From: Xanthomonas hortorum
Lineage (GTDB): Bacteria > Pseudomonadota > Gammaproteobacteria > Xanthomonadales > Xanthomonadaceae
Assembly: GCF_002940005.1 (NCBI RefSeq)
Contig: NZ_MDEF01000004.1
Direction: 5' to 3' (one strand)
Length of the DNA: 64,000 nucleotides
Below, one piece after another: positions 52,872-62,427 of the stretch. Within the stretch, counting starts at the first letter, position 1. Every line of letters begins with the position of its first letter. The notes under the pieces are model-generated. The model was not told the origin of the DNA. It made no database searches and saw nothing but the letters and a program-made list of their open reading frames with translations. A program made the translations under genes and the position numbers.

Positions 52872-55046
52872 CTATTCGCTATTACGGGGGGAGCACTCTT
52901 CGTCCTTGGCGCGCTTCACGCGTGCGTCGAGTGCGTCCTTTCCGGCCTGCAATTGGCCGCGCAACGCAGACAGCCGCTGCCGCCACTCTGCCTGCAATTG
53001 CCAGTCGGCCATGCGCATCAATTCGCCCCCGCTACCGGCAACCTGCGCCAGACCCAGGTTGCTGGCAACGCCACGCAATGCATGCGCGCTCTCACGCAAC
53101 TGCTCCCAATCCGAACGGGTTCCATCACGCTCGATCGCACCGACGCAGTTCTGCGCATCTTCCAGGCACTGACGCACGAACTGGTGTTCGAACTCATCTC
53201 CCATACCCAGTGCAGCCAGCTCGACCAGCACACTGGCATCGAGCACACCATCGAACATGTCCGGGATCTGCACACTTGTTGTCGGCGTGACCAAGAGCCG
53301 CGTGCTGACAGCCAGATCGGCCAAGGTATCCAGCAACTTCGCTGCAACAACCGGCTTGGCCAAGAACGCACGCGCGCCGGCTTGTTCGCATGTACGAATC
53401 GCGTCGGGCGTGACATCGGCACTCAGTACCACAACCGGGGTATAACGCATTCCGCTGGCCTGCATTACCCGTAATTGCTTGAGCATGTCCAGACCACTCA
53501 TGCCCGGCATGTGCAGATCGACGATGACCGCATCGAAATCTTCTTCAGCCATTGCGTCCAGCACCTGCTCGGCGCCGTTGACGCACCTCACCTTGTGCCC
53601 GGCCTTTTCCAGCAACCGCTGCAACACCATGCGGTTTGCTTCGTGGTCGTCGGCCACCAACATACGCATGCTGCGCACGCGCGCGCGATGACGCAGAAAT
53701 GGATTGGAGAACGCGATGACGTTGGAGGCTTCCAGTTCGTCTTGCGTTCCCACGAGTGCGCCGCCAGACACCTGTGCGGGTGCCGCCTGCACAGGTGCGC
53801 CGATCGCCATCGGCAGTTCGAACCAGAACACGCTACCGCTGGGCTGGTTCTCCTTGAACCCGATGCTGCCGCCCATTGCCTCCACCAACCCCTTGGCGAT
53901 AGTGGTGCCAAGCCCGGTCCCCTCATAACGCCGCGACAGGCCAACGTCGGCCTGCTCGAACGCGTCGAACAGCCGCGACCGCATATCCAGCGGCACCCCG
54001 ATGCCAGTGTCTTCCACATCGAACCGCAGTCGCAGCGCGCTGCCGGCGGACACTCGCGTGATCCGCAGCAGCACATGGCCTTGCTCGGTGAATTTGACGG
54101 CGTTGCCCACGATATTGAGCAGTACCTGCCGCAGATGGCCAGTGTCACCCTTAAGCAAATCGGGAACGTCGGCAGCAACCTGGGTGCTGTAGTGCAAGCC
54201 TCGCGCCCTGGCCTGCGGCTGCAGGATCAGTCCAATCGCGCCGAGTAGCTCACGCAGCGAAAAATCGCGCTGGTCGATGCGAATCTTGCCGGCCTCGATC
54301 GCTGAAATGTCCAACACTTCTTCGACCAGCGACAGCAGGCTGCGTGCCGACGCCTGGATGGTGCTGACGCACTCCTTCTGCTCAGCATCCAGGCGCGTGG
54401 TTGCCAGCACTTCGGTCATGCCCGACAGCCCATTGAGCGGCGTGCGGAATTCGTGACTCATATTGGCCAGAAAACGGCTCTTGGCCTGATTGGCATGACG
54501 CGCCTCACGCACCGCCCGTGTCATCGCACGCAACAGCGAATCGAAGTACAGCGGCACGGCGATCAGGCCCAGCAACAAGCCCCAGCTCAGGTATGGATTG
54601 GCTTTCCAATAGGGTGAAATCAGGATGGCGCTGAGGAAGCACAGGCTGCCCATTGCCGTAGCGGCGCGCAGATAGTTGCTGCCGTAGCGCAGACCGTTGC
54701 CGATGGTCACCCACATGCACACTGCGTACAACGGTGAGGCAGGCTCGCCCTGGATCGCCATGATCGCACCGGTGCAGGTGTAATCCAGCAGCATGCCGAT
54801 CAGGCGACGCGTGTGGGACACCTGCGGTCGCAGCAGGATCGCCACCATCAGGCCAAGCGACACCACCAGCTCGCCCACCAGGATCAACCAAGTGGCAACC
54901 AGCGTGTCGCCATGCGTATGTTGGTAGCGCCAGCCCAGGTAAGAAATAAACAGGGTGGTGATGATGATACGGACCAGATTTTGCGCGTGCTCCGTGTCCG
55001 CCCGTCCTGACAGACGTTGCTTCAACCATGGCAGTGGAAACTTCAT
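52872..55046 (-). CDS. rpfC: DSF sensor hybrid histidine kinase RpfC
   Basis: Membrane sensor of 724 residues. Five hydrophobic segments fill residues 25-175. The HisKA phospho-acceptor is His198 in FLANMSHEFRTPLNG, exactly as in described RpfC proteins. The HATPase domain (about 310-420) has the glycine-rich block GTGLGTTIAKGLVEAMGG. The receiver Asp is in AVIVDLHMPGMSG near 510 and the Hpt His is in SAHALRGVASNLG near 655. The phosphorelay should pass to RpfG, whose receiver is damaged in this sequence. Last gene of the leftward rpfG-rpfH-rpfC unit, seven bases after rpfH. Confidence 0.98.
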   Translation of the reverse strand: MKFPLPWLKQRLSGRADTEHAQNLVRIIITTLFISYLGWRYQHTHGDTLVATWLILVGELVVSLGLMVAILLRPQVSHTRRLIGMLLDYTCTGAIMAIQGEPASPLYAVCMWVTIGNGLRYGSNYLRAATAMGSLCFLSAILISPYWKANPYLSWGLLLGLIAVPLYFDSLLRAMTRAVREARHANQAKSRFLANMSHEFRTPLNGLSGMTEVLATTRLDAEQKECVSTIQASARSLLSLVEEVLDISAIEAGKIRIDQRDFSLRELLGAIGLILQPQARARGLHYSTQVAADVPDLLKGDTGHLRQVLLNIVGNAVKFTEQGHVLLRITRVSAGSALRLRFDVEDTGIGVPLDMRSRLFDAFEQADVGLSRRYEGTGLGTTIAKGLVEAMGGSIGFKENQPSGSVFWFELPMAIGAPVQAAPAQVSGGALVGTQDELEASNVIAFSNPFLRHRARVRSMRMLVADDHEANRMVLQRLLEKAGHKVRCVNGAEQVLDAMAEEDFDAVIVDLHMPGMSGLDMLKQLRVMQASGMRYTPVVVLSADVTPDAIRTCEQAGARAFLAKPVVAAKLLDTLADLAVSTRLLVTPTTSVQIPDMFDGVLDASVLVELAALGMGDEFEHQFVRQCLEDAQNCVGAIERDGTRSDWEQLRESAHALRGVASNLGLAQVAGSGGELMRMADWQLQAEWRQRLSALRGQLQAGKDALDARVKRAKDEECSPRNSE

Positions 55047-55053
55047 AGACGCC

Positions 55054-55680
55054 TCAGACGCGCGGTGGCGTCGATGGGGTTGGGATCCTTCCGTGCTGCG
55101 TCGCAGCGTCGATACCTGCAGCGGGCGGTGGCTTAATGATCGCCTGGTCGTGCTCGCGCAGCGTACGCAACAATGACATAGGAATGACGATCAACGCACC
55201 CAGCAGCGCGATCGCCAAGCCAAGCCGACCCTGCCAATAGCTACTGTCGGCCAGCGTTGTGCCGAAGCTGAGCGTGGCCATGGCCACCGCGTTGTGCAGA
55301 GCCTCGCTACCGAACCGCAGCCCATTGCCGATCGTTATCCAAAGCAACACGACATACAAGAACGCCATTGGCGCCCCCATCCAGGTCATCGCCAGCCCGA
55401 TCAAGCCGTAATCGGACAGCATCCCCAGCGTGCGACGCAGATGCGAGCGCTGTGGGTTTGCAACAATCCAGCCAAAGAGCACCAGCGCCATCCCCTGACC
55501 GATTGCGATCAGGCAGAACAGCTGCTGCAGCTGGTGCCTGGAGACCTGCCACTGCTGAGCGAAGGTCAGCGCATAGGCCAGGATCAGCAGAATCAACACG
55601 ATGCGCACCAGCGCCTGACCATGCTCGCTGTCGGCACGCCGGGCGAGTCGAGCGCGCAGCTGGCCAAGCACCGCCTTCAC
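55054..55680 (-). CDS. rpfH: RpfH, membrane protein resembling the RpfC sensor region
   Basis: Membrane protein of 208 residues with about five transmembrane helices and no kinase domain. It parallels the RpfC N terminus block by block: RADSEHGQALVRI against RADTEHAQNLVRI, LWITIGNGLRFGSEAL against MWVTIGNGLRYGSNYL. It is therefore probably a duplicated and trimmed RpfC input module; its function is not established. The start is taken as GTG 55680, one base after the rpfG stop, because the longer open frame runs into rpfG and has no similarity there. Presence of rpfH separates this genome from X. citri-type clusters. Confidence 0.88.
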   Translation of the reverse strand: MKAVLGQLRARLARRADSEHGQALVRIVLILLILAYALTFAQQWQVSRHQLQQLFCLIAIGQGMALVLFGWIVANPQRSHLRRTLGMLSDYGLIGLAMTWMGAPMAFLYVVLLWITIGNGLRFGSEALHNAVAMATLSFGTTLADSSYWQGRLGLAIALLGALIVIPMSLLRTLREHDQAIIKPPPAAGIDAATQHGRIPTPSTPPRV

Positions 55681-55681
55681 T

Positions 55682-56817
55682 TCACACCCCGGGTCGTGCC
55701 GATGCGGTCGAGAACTCCCCGCAGATCTGATCCAGCTGCGCGCGGCCGCGTAGCAGCGCATCCACGCAGCGCGGGTCGAACAGGCGGCCGCGTTGGGCGT
55801 ACAGATACGCAAGCGCAGCGTCCATGGTCCAGGCCTCCTTGTACGGGCGCGGCGACAGCAGGGCGTCGAAGACGTCGGCCACCGCCACGATGCGCGCTTC
55901 CAGCGGAATCGCCTCGCCCACCAGTCCGTCCGGGTAGCCGGTACCGTCGTAGCGTTCGTGGTGACGTAGCGCGATCAGGGCGCCGACCTGGATGAAACGG
56001 TTCTGGCTGCCGCTGAGCAGCTCGTAGCCGATGCGCGGATGTCGCTTCATGATGCTCATCTCGTCGTCGGTGAGCTTGCCCGGCTTGAGCAGCACCGAAT
56101 CGGGAATGGCGATCTTGCCCATGTCGTGCAGCGGTGCGGCCATCTCGATGATGCGCACCTCCTCTTCCGACAAGCCGAGTTGCTCGGCGATCAGGCCGGC
56201 CACATGCGACATGCGCTCCAGGAACGTGCTGGTCCCCGAATCGCGGTACTCGATGGCGCGCGCCAGCCGCGACAAGGTTTCGCGTTCGCGCTCTTCGACC
56301 TCGTTCATGCTGGCCAGCAGACGCTGTTCCAACGACAGCGCGCGTTGCTTGACGCTTTCGCTCTGCTGACGCAGCTGCAGCAAATTGGCGCAGCGCGCGC
56401 GCAGTTCGCGCGGGCGGATCGGCTTGACCAGGAAGTCGATCACGCCGGCTTCCAGTGCGGCCTGACGAATCGGTTCGTCACCGACGATGGTGATCAGGAT
56501 GATCGGAATATCGCGATGGCTTGGCAGCCGCCGTAGCCGGCGGGCGAACTCCAGGCCGTCCATGCCCGGCATGCGATAGTCGAGCAGCAGCAGATCCACG
56601 CGTCCGGCTTCGCACCAGGCGAGCGCGTCGAGCGGGTCACCGAAGTCGTAGACCTTCAATTCCGGTGCGATGTCTTCGATGACGTGACGCAGCATCGTCC
56701 GCGCAGACATCTGGTCATCGACATAACGATGTTCAATCCCAGATCCGCCTTTTCCGACCAGCTTCCCCATGTATCCGTCGACGATACACCGACCGGATTC
56801 CCTAAAACATCCTGCAT
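55682..56817 (-). CDS. rpfG: RpfG, HD-GYP response regulator; reading frame broken by an apparent 1-base deletion
   Basis: Cyclic-di-GMP phosphodiesterase response regulator that converts RpfC phosphorylation into virulence output. The ATG at 56817 has GAGGAG nine bases upstream and codes MQDVLGNPVGVSSTDTWGSW, the expected RpfG start. The frame breaks after LGLNIV: the codon between GTT and GTC GAT GAC has only two bases (after 56723). The downstream frame continues VDDQMSARTML to the end. Restoring one base gives 378 residues, the usual length. Phospho-acceptor Asp (LLLLDYRMPGMDG), HD motif (APLHDMGKIAIPD) and GYP motif (HHERYDGTGYPDG) are intact. Without repair, the downstream frame could only start at weak sites such as ATG 56770, which replaces receiver strand 1. 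Real mutation and sequencing error cannot be told apart here. Confidence 0.92.
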
Positions 56818-56955
56818 AGCCGTTGCTCCTCTGTCTCGAGAACGGGAAAGCGATAACGCCGACGGTACTGCCTACTCCCCCGACGATACGCCATTCGGGG
56901 CTCCGCTCAAGCATATGCAGTATCTGTGCCGTCGGCGACCCGACGGCGCAAAGCA

Positions 56956-58473
56956 TCAGGCTTCCGGACGCATATACGGGAACAGCAGCACATCGCGGAT
57001 CGAGGTGCTGCCGGTCAGCAGCATCACCAGGCGGTCGATGCCGATGCCCAGACCACCGGTCGGCGCCATGCCGTACTCCAACGCACGGATGTAATCGGCG
57101 TCGTAATGCATCGCTTCGTCGTCGCCACCCTCCTTGGCCTGCACCTGCGCCTGGAAGCGCGCGGCCTGGTCTTCGGGGTCATTGAGCTCGGAGAAGCCGT
57201 TGGCCAGTTCCTTGCCGTTGATGAAAAGCTCGAAGCGATCGGTGTACCCCGGCTCGGTGTCGCTGGAACGCGCCAGCGGCGACACTTCGACCGGATGGTC
57301 GGTAATGAAGGTCGGCTGCACCAAGGTGTGCTCCACGGTGGCTTCGAAGATTTCCAGCAGCAGCTTGCCCCAGCCGTACGACGGCTTGACCTTGATCTTC
57401 AGGCGCTCGCAATGGCGCAGCAGCGCAGCGCGATCGGTGCAATCGGCCGCGCTGATGTCCGGATTGTGATGGCGAACGGCCTCATCCATGCGCCAGCGCC
57501 GGAAAGCCGGCGCCAGGTCGATGTCGGCACCATCCAAGTTCACCTGGGTGGTGCCCAGTACCGACTCCGCGGTATCGCGGATCACCTGCTCGGTCAGATC
57601 CATGATCTCGTGATACGTGGCATAGGCCTCGTAGAGTTCGAGCATGGTGAACTCGGGGTTGTGCCGGGTCGACACGCCCTCGTTGCGGAAATTGCGGTTG
57701 ATTTCGTAGACGCGTTCCAGCCCACCGACCACCAACCGCTTGAGATACAGCTCCGGCGCCACGCGCAGGTACAGATCCAGATCCAGCGCGTTGTGGTGGG
57801 TGGTGAACGGCTTGGCGGTGGCGCCACCGGGGATGTAATGCATCATCGGCGTTTCCACTTCCAGGAAGCGGCGCGCGTCCAGCCAGGCGCGCATGGCGCG
57901 GATGATCTTGGAGCGCTTGATGAAGACCTCGCGCGCTTCCGGGGTCACGATCAGATCGACATAACGCTGCCGATAGCGCTGTTCCACGTCCGAGAGGCCA
58001 TGCCACTTGTCCGGCAGCGGGCGCAGCGACTTGGTTAGGAGGCGCAGCGCAGTGGCCTTGACCGACAGCTCGCCGGTCTTGGTGCGGGTCAACCCGCCCT
58101 CCACTGCGACGATGTCGCCGACATCCCAGCCCTTGAACGCGGTGTAGGCATCGCCGAGCACATTGCCCTGCAGAAACAGCTGCACGCGCCCGGACTCGTC
58201 CTGGATCTGCGCAAAACTCGCCTTGCCCATCACCCGCTTGGCCATCAGGCGGCCGGCCATCTTGACCGTGCGAGCGCTGGCTTCCAGCGCCTCGGGGGTC
58301 CAGGTCTCGGCATCGGCGAATTCGGCCTGCAGGTCGCCGGCGAACTGTTCGCGCACGAAATCGTTGGGATAGGCGATGCCCTGGCTGCGCAACGCGCCCA
58401 GTTTCGCGCGACGCTCGGCGATGAGGCTGTTCTCGTCGGCGGGGATCTGCGGCGCGGGGGTCTGCTCGGTCAT
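56956..58473 (-). CDS. lysS: Lysyl-tRNA synthetase, class II
   Basis: Cytoplasmic enzyme of 505 residues that charges tRNA-Lys. The N-terminal OB-fold anticodon-binding domain (about 70-175, VKMAGRLMAKRVMGKASF) is followed by the class II core: motif 2 in NFRNEGVSTRHNPEFT and motif 3 in GGLGIGIDRLVMLLTG. Length and motif order are standard. It lies downstream of prfB, as in many proteobacteria, and 138 bases upstream of rpfG on the same strand. Confidence 0.97.
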   Translation of the reverse strand: MTEQTPAPQIPADENSLIAERRAKLGALRSQGIAYPNDFVREQFAGDLQAEFADAETWTPEALEASARTVKMAGRLMAKRVMGKASFAQIQDESGRVQLFLQGNVLGDAYTAFKGWDVGDIVAVEGGLTRTKTGELSVKATALRLLTKSLRPLPDKWHGLSDVEQRYRQRYVDLIVTPEAREVFIKRSKIIRAMRAWLDARRFLEVETPMMHYIPGGATAKPFTTHHNALDLDLYLRVAPELYLKRLVVGGLERVYEINRNFRNEGVSTRHNPEFTMLELYEAYATYHEIMDLTEQVIRDTAESVLGTTQVNLDGADIDLAPAFRRWRMDEAVRHHNPDISAADCTDRAALLRHCERLKIKVKPSYGWGKLLLEIFEATVEHTLVQPTFITDHPVEVSPLARSSDTEPGYTDRFELFINGKELANGFSELNDPEDQAARFQAQVQAKEGGDDEAMHYDADYIRALEYGMAPTGGLGIGIDRLVMLLTGSTSIRDVLLFPYMRPEA

Positions 58474-58688
58474 GGCGGGAATCGATCTGCTGTGGGTCGG
58501 GCGCTTGCCCGGTGGGGAGTGAGGAACCGGACTTGCTGGTTCCTGCTTTTTACGGTGGGACTGTGACGACTACGCTGTGCAGCAGTGTCGACTGTTGGGC
58601 AATCTGCAGCCGCTGCACGATCAGGACGCATTGCGGGCGCAGGCGGCGCGAGGTCGATGCGCGCAGGCACATCGACCTCACACAGCGG

Positions 58689-59814
58689 TCAGGCATCCAG
58701 GCGTTTGGAGCCTGCCGCCAGACCGGCCTTCAGGCTGGCCTCGACGAATTCGTCCAGGTCGCCGTCGAGCACCTTTTGCGTATCGCTGCGCTCAATGCCG
58801 GTGCGCAGATCCTTGATGCGGCTCTGGTCGAGCACGTAATTGCGGATCTGGCTGCCCCAGCCGATGTCGGACTTGGTGGCTTCCAGCGCGTCGCGTTCGA
58901 CGTTGCGCTTCTGCACTTCCAGCTCGTACAACTTGGCGGCCAGCATCTTCATCGCGTTGTCGCGGTTCTGGTGCTGGCTGCGACCGGTCTGACAGGCCAC
59001 CACGGTGTTGGTCGGAATATGCGTGATACGCACCGCCGATTCGGTCTTGTTGACGTGCTGACCACCGGCGCCGGAGGAGCGATACACGTCGGTGCGCAGA
59101 TCGGCCGGGTTGATGTCGATCTCGATGTTGTCGTCCACTTCCGGCGACACGAACACCGAGGTGAAGCTGGTATGCCGGCGGTTATCCGAATCGAACGGCG
59201 ACTTGCGCACCAGCCGGTGCACGCCGATTTCGGTCTTCAACCAGCCATAGACAAACTCGCCTTCGATGCGGATGGTGGCCGACTTGATGCCCGCGACTTC
59301 GCCGCCGGACACTTCCATCAGCTCGGTCTTCCAGCCGCGCGACTCGGCCCAGCGCAGATACATGCGCAACAGGATTTCGGCCCAGTCCTGCGCCTCGGTA
59401 CCACCGGCGCCAGCCTGGATGTCGACAAACGCGTTGGCGCCGTCCATCTGGCCGGAGAACATGCGCTGGAATTCCAGCTTCTCGACGTGCACCTGATACT
59501 TGTCCAGGTCGGCAAGCACCGCCACGGCGGTGTCTTCGTCCTGCTCGCTTTCGGCAAGCTCCAGCAGGTCGGCGGCGTCGGCCAGGCCGGCCAGCACGTC
59601 GGCAATGCCGATGACGGTCTTTTCCAGCATCGAGCGCTCGCGGCCCAGGGCCTGCGCGCGCTCGGAATCTTTCCACACATCGGGGTTTTCAAGCTCCCGG
59701 GTGACTTCCTCTAAACGCTCTTTCTTGACGTCGTAGTCAAAGATACCCCCTGAGCGAGAGCACGCGATCGTTGAGATCGGTGATGCGCTGGCGGATCGGA
59801 TTGGTTTCGATCAT
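58689..59814 (-). CDS. prfB: Peptide chain release factor 2, with programmed +1 frameshift
   Basis: Recognises UGA and UAA stop codons. A 25-codon first frame (MIETNPIRQRITDLNDRVLS..., 59814-59740) ends at an in-frame UGA (59739-59737). Translation continues by a +1 shift at CUU-UGA-C into the second frame (from 59738), giving 374 residues. The classic stimulator is present: AGGGGG (59751-59746), then TAT, then CTTTGAC. The SPF anticodon-like tripeptide is in VRKSPFDSDN and the catalytic GGQ in SSGAGGQHVNKT. The shift lets RF2 level control its own synthesis. Confidence 0.97.
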
Positions 59815-60036
59815 GACGGATTTCCGGCAAACAAGCCCGGTAGTTTAGCAAGCGGGCGGCGGCGGCGGAACGCGGCGGTGGCCATGCCGGGTCGCAGCGT
59901 TCTGCGGGCACAGCAAGCATCGGGAAGCGCCGGTCGGTGCAGTCGGTAGCCGTGCCAGCTCCCAGGTCAGGTGCCGGGGCGCTGACTGACACAGGCCGGA
60001 CAAAGGCGGCATTGCATACGATCGGCGCCGCTCCAC

Positions 60037-60960
60037 TCAGCCAGCCGGTGCAGCCTCGGCCCGTTGCGCGACGGGCGCCTGCCCGGCCACTGTCCGCAAC
60101 GCAGCCAGATAGCGGCGGCTGCATGGCAATACCGTTGCATCGCACAGGTGCACGCGGGCATCGCCGGATTCCAGCGGTTCGATCGCTTGCACACGTGCCA
60201 GCTTCACCAGGTAGCTGCGGTGGATGCGCACGAACACGGCCGGATCGAGTTTGGCCTCGATCGCGGCCATGGTGCTGCGCAGCGGGTAGTCGTGGCTGCG
60301 CACGTGCAGATTGACGTAGTTGCCCGAAGCCTGGACCCATTCGATATCGGCGGTGGCGACCAGGAAGTCGCGTCCCAGCTTGCGCACCAGAAAGCGTTGC
60401 GGGCGATCCAGTGGCTCCACCGGCGCGCCTTCGTCCGGCGCGGCCAGCAGATGCGCCTCGCCCTGCCGACGCCGCCCATACCAGGCCAGCGTGTGTTGCA
60501 GCGCCACCAGCAAGGCGAAGGTGCGCAGATCCTTGGAGAGTTCGTACACCCACTGCAAGCGCCAGCCACCGAAGTCGTAGTGCGCCCCCACCGCGAGATA
60601 GACCAGCTTGCGCAGCAGCACCATGCCGCTGACGTGCAGCAACCACCAGACCAGCCCGGCCGCCATATAAAGCGGAATGCGCCGCTGCCAGACATCGGCA
60701 TGCAACGGCCAGCGCCGGCATAGCCAGAGCAACAGCGGCAGGAGCAGTAACGAGGCGGTTGCGCTACTCAGCTCCCAGGTCAGCACCTGCCATAGCAGCA
60801 ACGGCTGACCATCGCGACGCGCCGCCAGCGATGCGGTCGTGGTATTGCCGAGCGCACTGCCATAGAAAACCAGCAGCCAGATCAACGCCACCCAGCGCTT
60901 GCCCGCGCTGGCGTTGCTGCCGGTATCGGGTGGAATGGCCCCGGATGCTGGTGAATTCAT
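60037..60960 (-). CDS. rpfD: Membrane-bound LytTR-domain transcriptional regulator (RpfD position)
   Basis: Regulator of 307 residues with no receiver domain. Four hydrophobic helices occupy about 23-165 (WVALIWLLVFYGSALG, SSATASLLLLPLLLWL, LYMAAGLVWWLLHVSGMVLL, LRTFALLVALQHTL). The C-terminal LytTR DNA-binding domain (about 195-295) has FLVRKLGRDFLVATADIEWV, ASGNYVNLHV and HRSYLVKLARVQAI. In X. campestris a LytTR-type protein named RpfD is encoded on this side of prfB; the symbol is given from that position and domain and is less sure than the other rpf calls. The 222 bases to prfB hold nothing recognisable. Confidence 0.8.
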   Translation of the reverse strand: MNSPASGAIPPDTGSNASAGKRWVALIWLLVFYGSALGNTTTASLAARRDGQPLLLWQVLTWELSSATASLLLLPLLLWLCRRWPLHADVWQRRIPLYMAAGLVWWLLHVSGMVLLRKLVYLAVGAHYDFGGWRLQWVYELSKDLRTFALLVALQHTLAWYGRRRQGEAHLLAAPDEGAPVEPLDRPQRFLVRKLGRDFLVATADIEWVQASGNYVNLHVRSHDYPLRSTMAAIEAKLDPAVFVRIHRSYLVKLARVQAIEPLESGDARVHLCDATVLPCSRRYLAALRTVAGQAPVAQRAEAAPAG

Positions 60961-61111
60961 CTGCGCATTCTAGGCAAACCGTCTGCCTGCCGTCCCCGGT
61001 TCGTCCCTGCAGTACCGCAACTGGTCACTCAGGGACAGCGTTGCCACCCTTGGCGCATCTGCATGGGCCGGATGTGCCGAGGATGCAGGCACGCCTTCAA
61101 CCGACACGACC

Positions 61112-62326
61112 ATGACCGAGCGCCGCCACGATATCGACGCCTTGCGCGTCTTCGCCTTTGCCTTGCTGATCCTCTATCACGTGGGCATGGCCTATGTGGC
61201 CGACTGGGATTTCCACCTCAAGAGCGTGCACACGGCGCAGTGGTTGCAGTGGCCGATGATCGTGCTCAATCGGTGGCGGATGCCGTTGCTGTTCATGATC
61301 TCCGGCATCGCGATCGGGCTGGCGCGGCCGCAGGCCCGGCCCTGGCGTTTCGCGCTGCAGCGCTGCGGGCGGTTGCTGCCGCCGTTGCTGTTCGGCATGT
61401 TCGTGGTGGTTGCGGTGCAAGCCTATTGCCAGGGCGTGAGCAACGGCAAGGTCAGCCCGGGATTCGGAACCTTCTTGCTGCGCTATTGGCAGGTGCGTCC
61501 TTGGCCGGCCGGCAGCTTCGATGGCTGGGAGCGCGGCATCACCTGGAACCATCTGTGGTATCTGGCCTATCTGCTGCCCTACACCATCGCGTTGATGGCG
61601 CTGGTGTCGCTGGTACGCCCGCTGCGGTTGGCCGCGTTGCCTCGCTTGCCCGCTGCGCTGGCGGTACCGGCACTGCTGCTGTTGCCGATCCTGTGGGAAG
61701 CGTTCTGCGTGCTGTGGGTGATGCCGCGCCACCCGCCGACCCACGCGCTGGTCGGCGACTGGTTCGTGCATGCCGAATCGTTCCCGCTGTTCGTGCTGGG
61801 GTATCTGCTGGCACGCCGCGAGCGCTTCTGGGCTTGGGCGGTGCGGCTGCGGTGGCTCACACTCGGCACCGCGCTATTGGCGATCGGCACTGAACTGGCA
61901 ATCCGTTATGTCGGCATCCATGGACAACCGGCGCAACTGGGTGCAACGCTGACTGCGTTGCCGTGGGAGACGATCGAACATAGCGCACGTGCCGCCTACA
62001 CCTGGCTGGCGCTGCTGACGATTCTTGGCTGGGCCAGGCACCGTTTGAACCGTCCGTTCCGCTGGCTGCCGTACTGCACCGAAGCCGTGTTTCCCTGGTA
62101 CATCCTGCATCAGAGCCTGATCATCGTGGTGCTCTACTGGCTGATGCCGTTGCACTTGAATGCCTGGCTGGAGCCGGCGCTGGTGATTGCCGCCACCGTG
62201 ATCGGCTGTCTGGCACTGCATGAATGTGCGATTCGCCGCGTGCGCTGGCTGCGTCCGTTGTTCGGATTACGTGGGCGCACGCAGCGTTCGGCGAGGCAGG
62301 TCGACGTCATGCCGATGCCGTCATGA
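61112..62326 (+). CDS. Acyltransferase-3 family membrane protein
   Basis: Integral membrane protein of 404 residues with about ten transmembrane helices. The start RRHDIDALRVFAFALLILYH is the acyltransferase-3 signature, with the conserved His in LILYHVGM. Relatives transfer acetyl or succinyl groups to periplasmic glucans, O-antigen or other surface sugars (the MdoC/OpgC branch is the closest in feel). The substrate is unknown. Divergent from the LytTR regulator gene. The C terminus is basic and cytoplasmic. Confidence 0.88.
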   Translation: MTERRHDIDALRVFAFALLILYHVGMAYVADWDFHLKSVHTAQWLQWPMIVLNRWRMPLLFMISGIAIGLARPQARPWRFALQRCGRLLPPLLFGMFVVVAVQAYCQGVSNGKVSPGFGTFLLRYWQVRPWPAGSFDGWERGITWNHLWYLAYLLPYTIALMALVSLVRPLRLAALPRLPAALAVPALLLLPILWEAFCVLWVMPRHPPTHALVGDWFVHAESFPLFVLGYLLARRERFWAWAVRLRWLTLGTALLAIGTELAIRYVGIHGQPAQLGATLTALPWETIEHSARAAYTWLALLTILGWARHRLNRPFRWLPYCTEAVFPWYILHQSLIIVVLYWLMPLHLNAWLEPALVIAATVIGCLALHECAIRRVRWLRPLFGLRGRTQRSARQVDVMPMPS

Positions 62327-62427
62327 ACGCATTGCGCACCGATGGCGCTGTTTGGCGCGCGATGGACTGGACGGCCTATCCGCAGCAACGCAAGATGCGC
62401 GCCGGACATGCTCTTTCGAAGAACACC

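Noticed and set aside
56768..56956. Alternative rpfG starts in the downstream frame (for example ATG 56770 or the open frame to 56956)
   Set aside because: They lack a ribosome binding site and replace the first receiver strand with unrelated residues, whereas ATG 56817 has both a good RBS and the expected N terminus.
59711..60721. 336-codon minus-strand open frame spanning the prfB/rpfD gap
   Set aside because: It overlaps the LytTR gene in another frame and the prfB start; its sequence is the compositional shadow of both.
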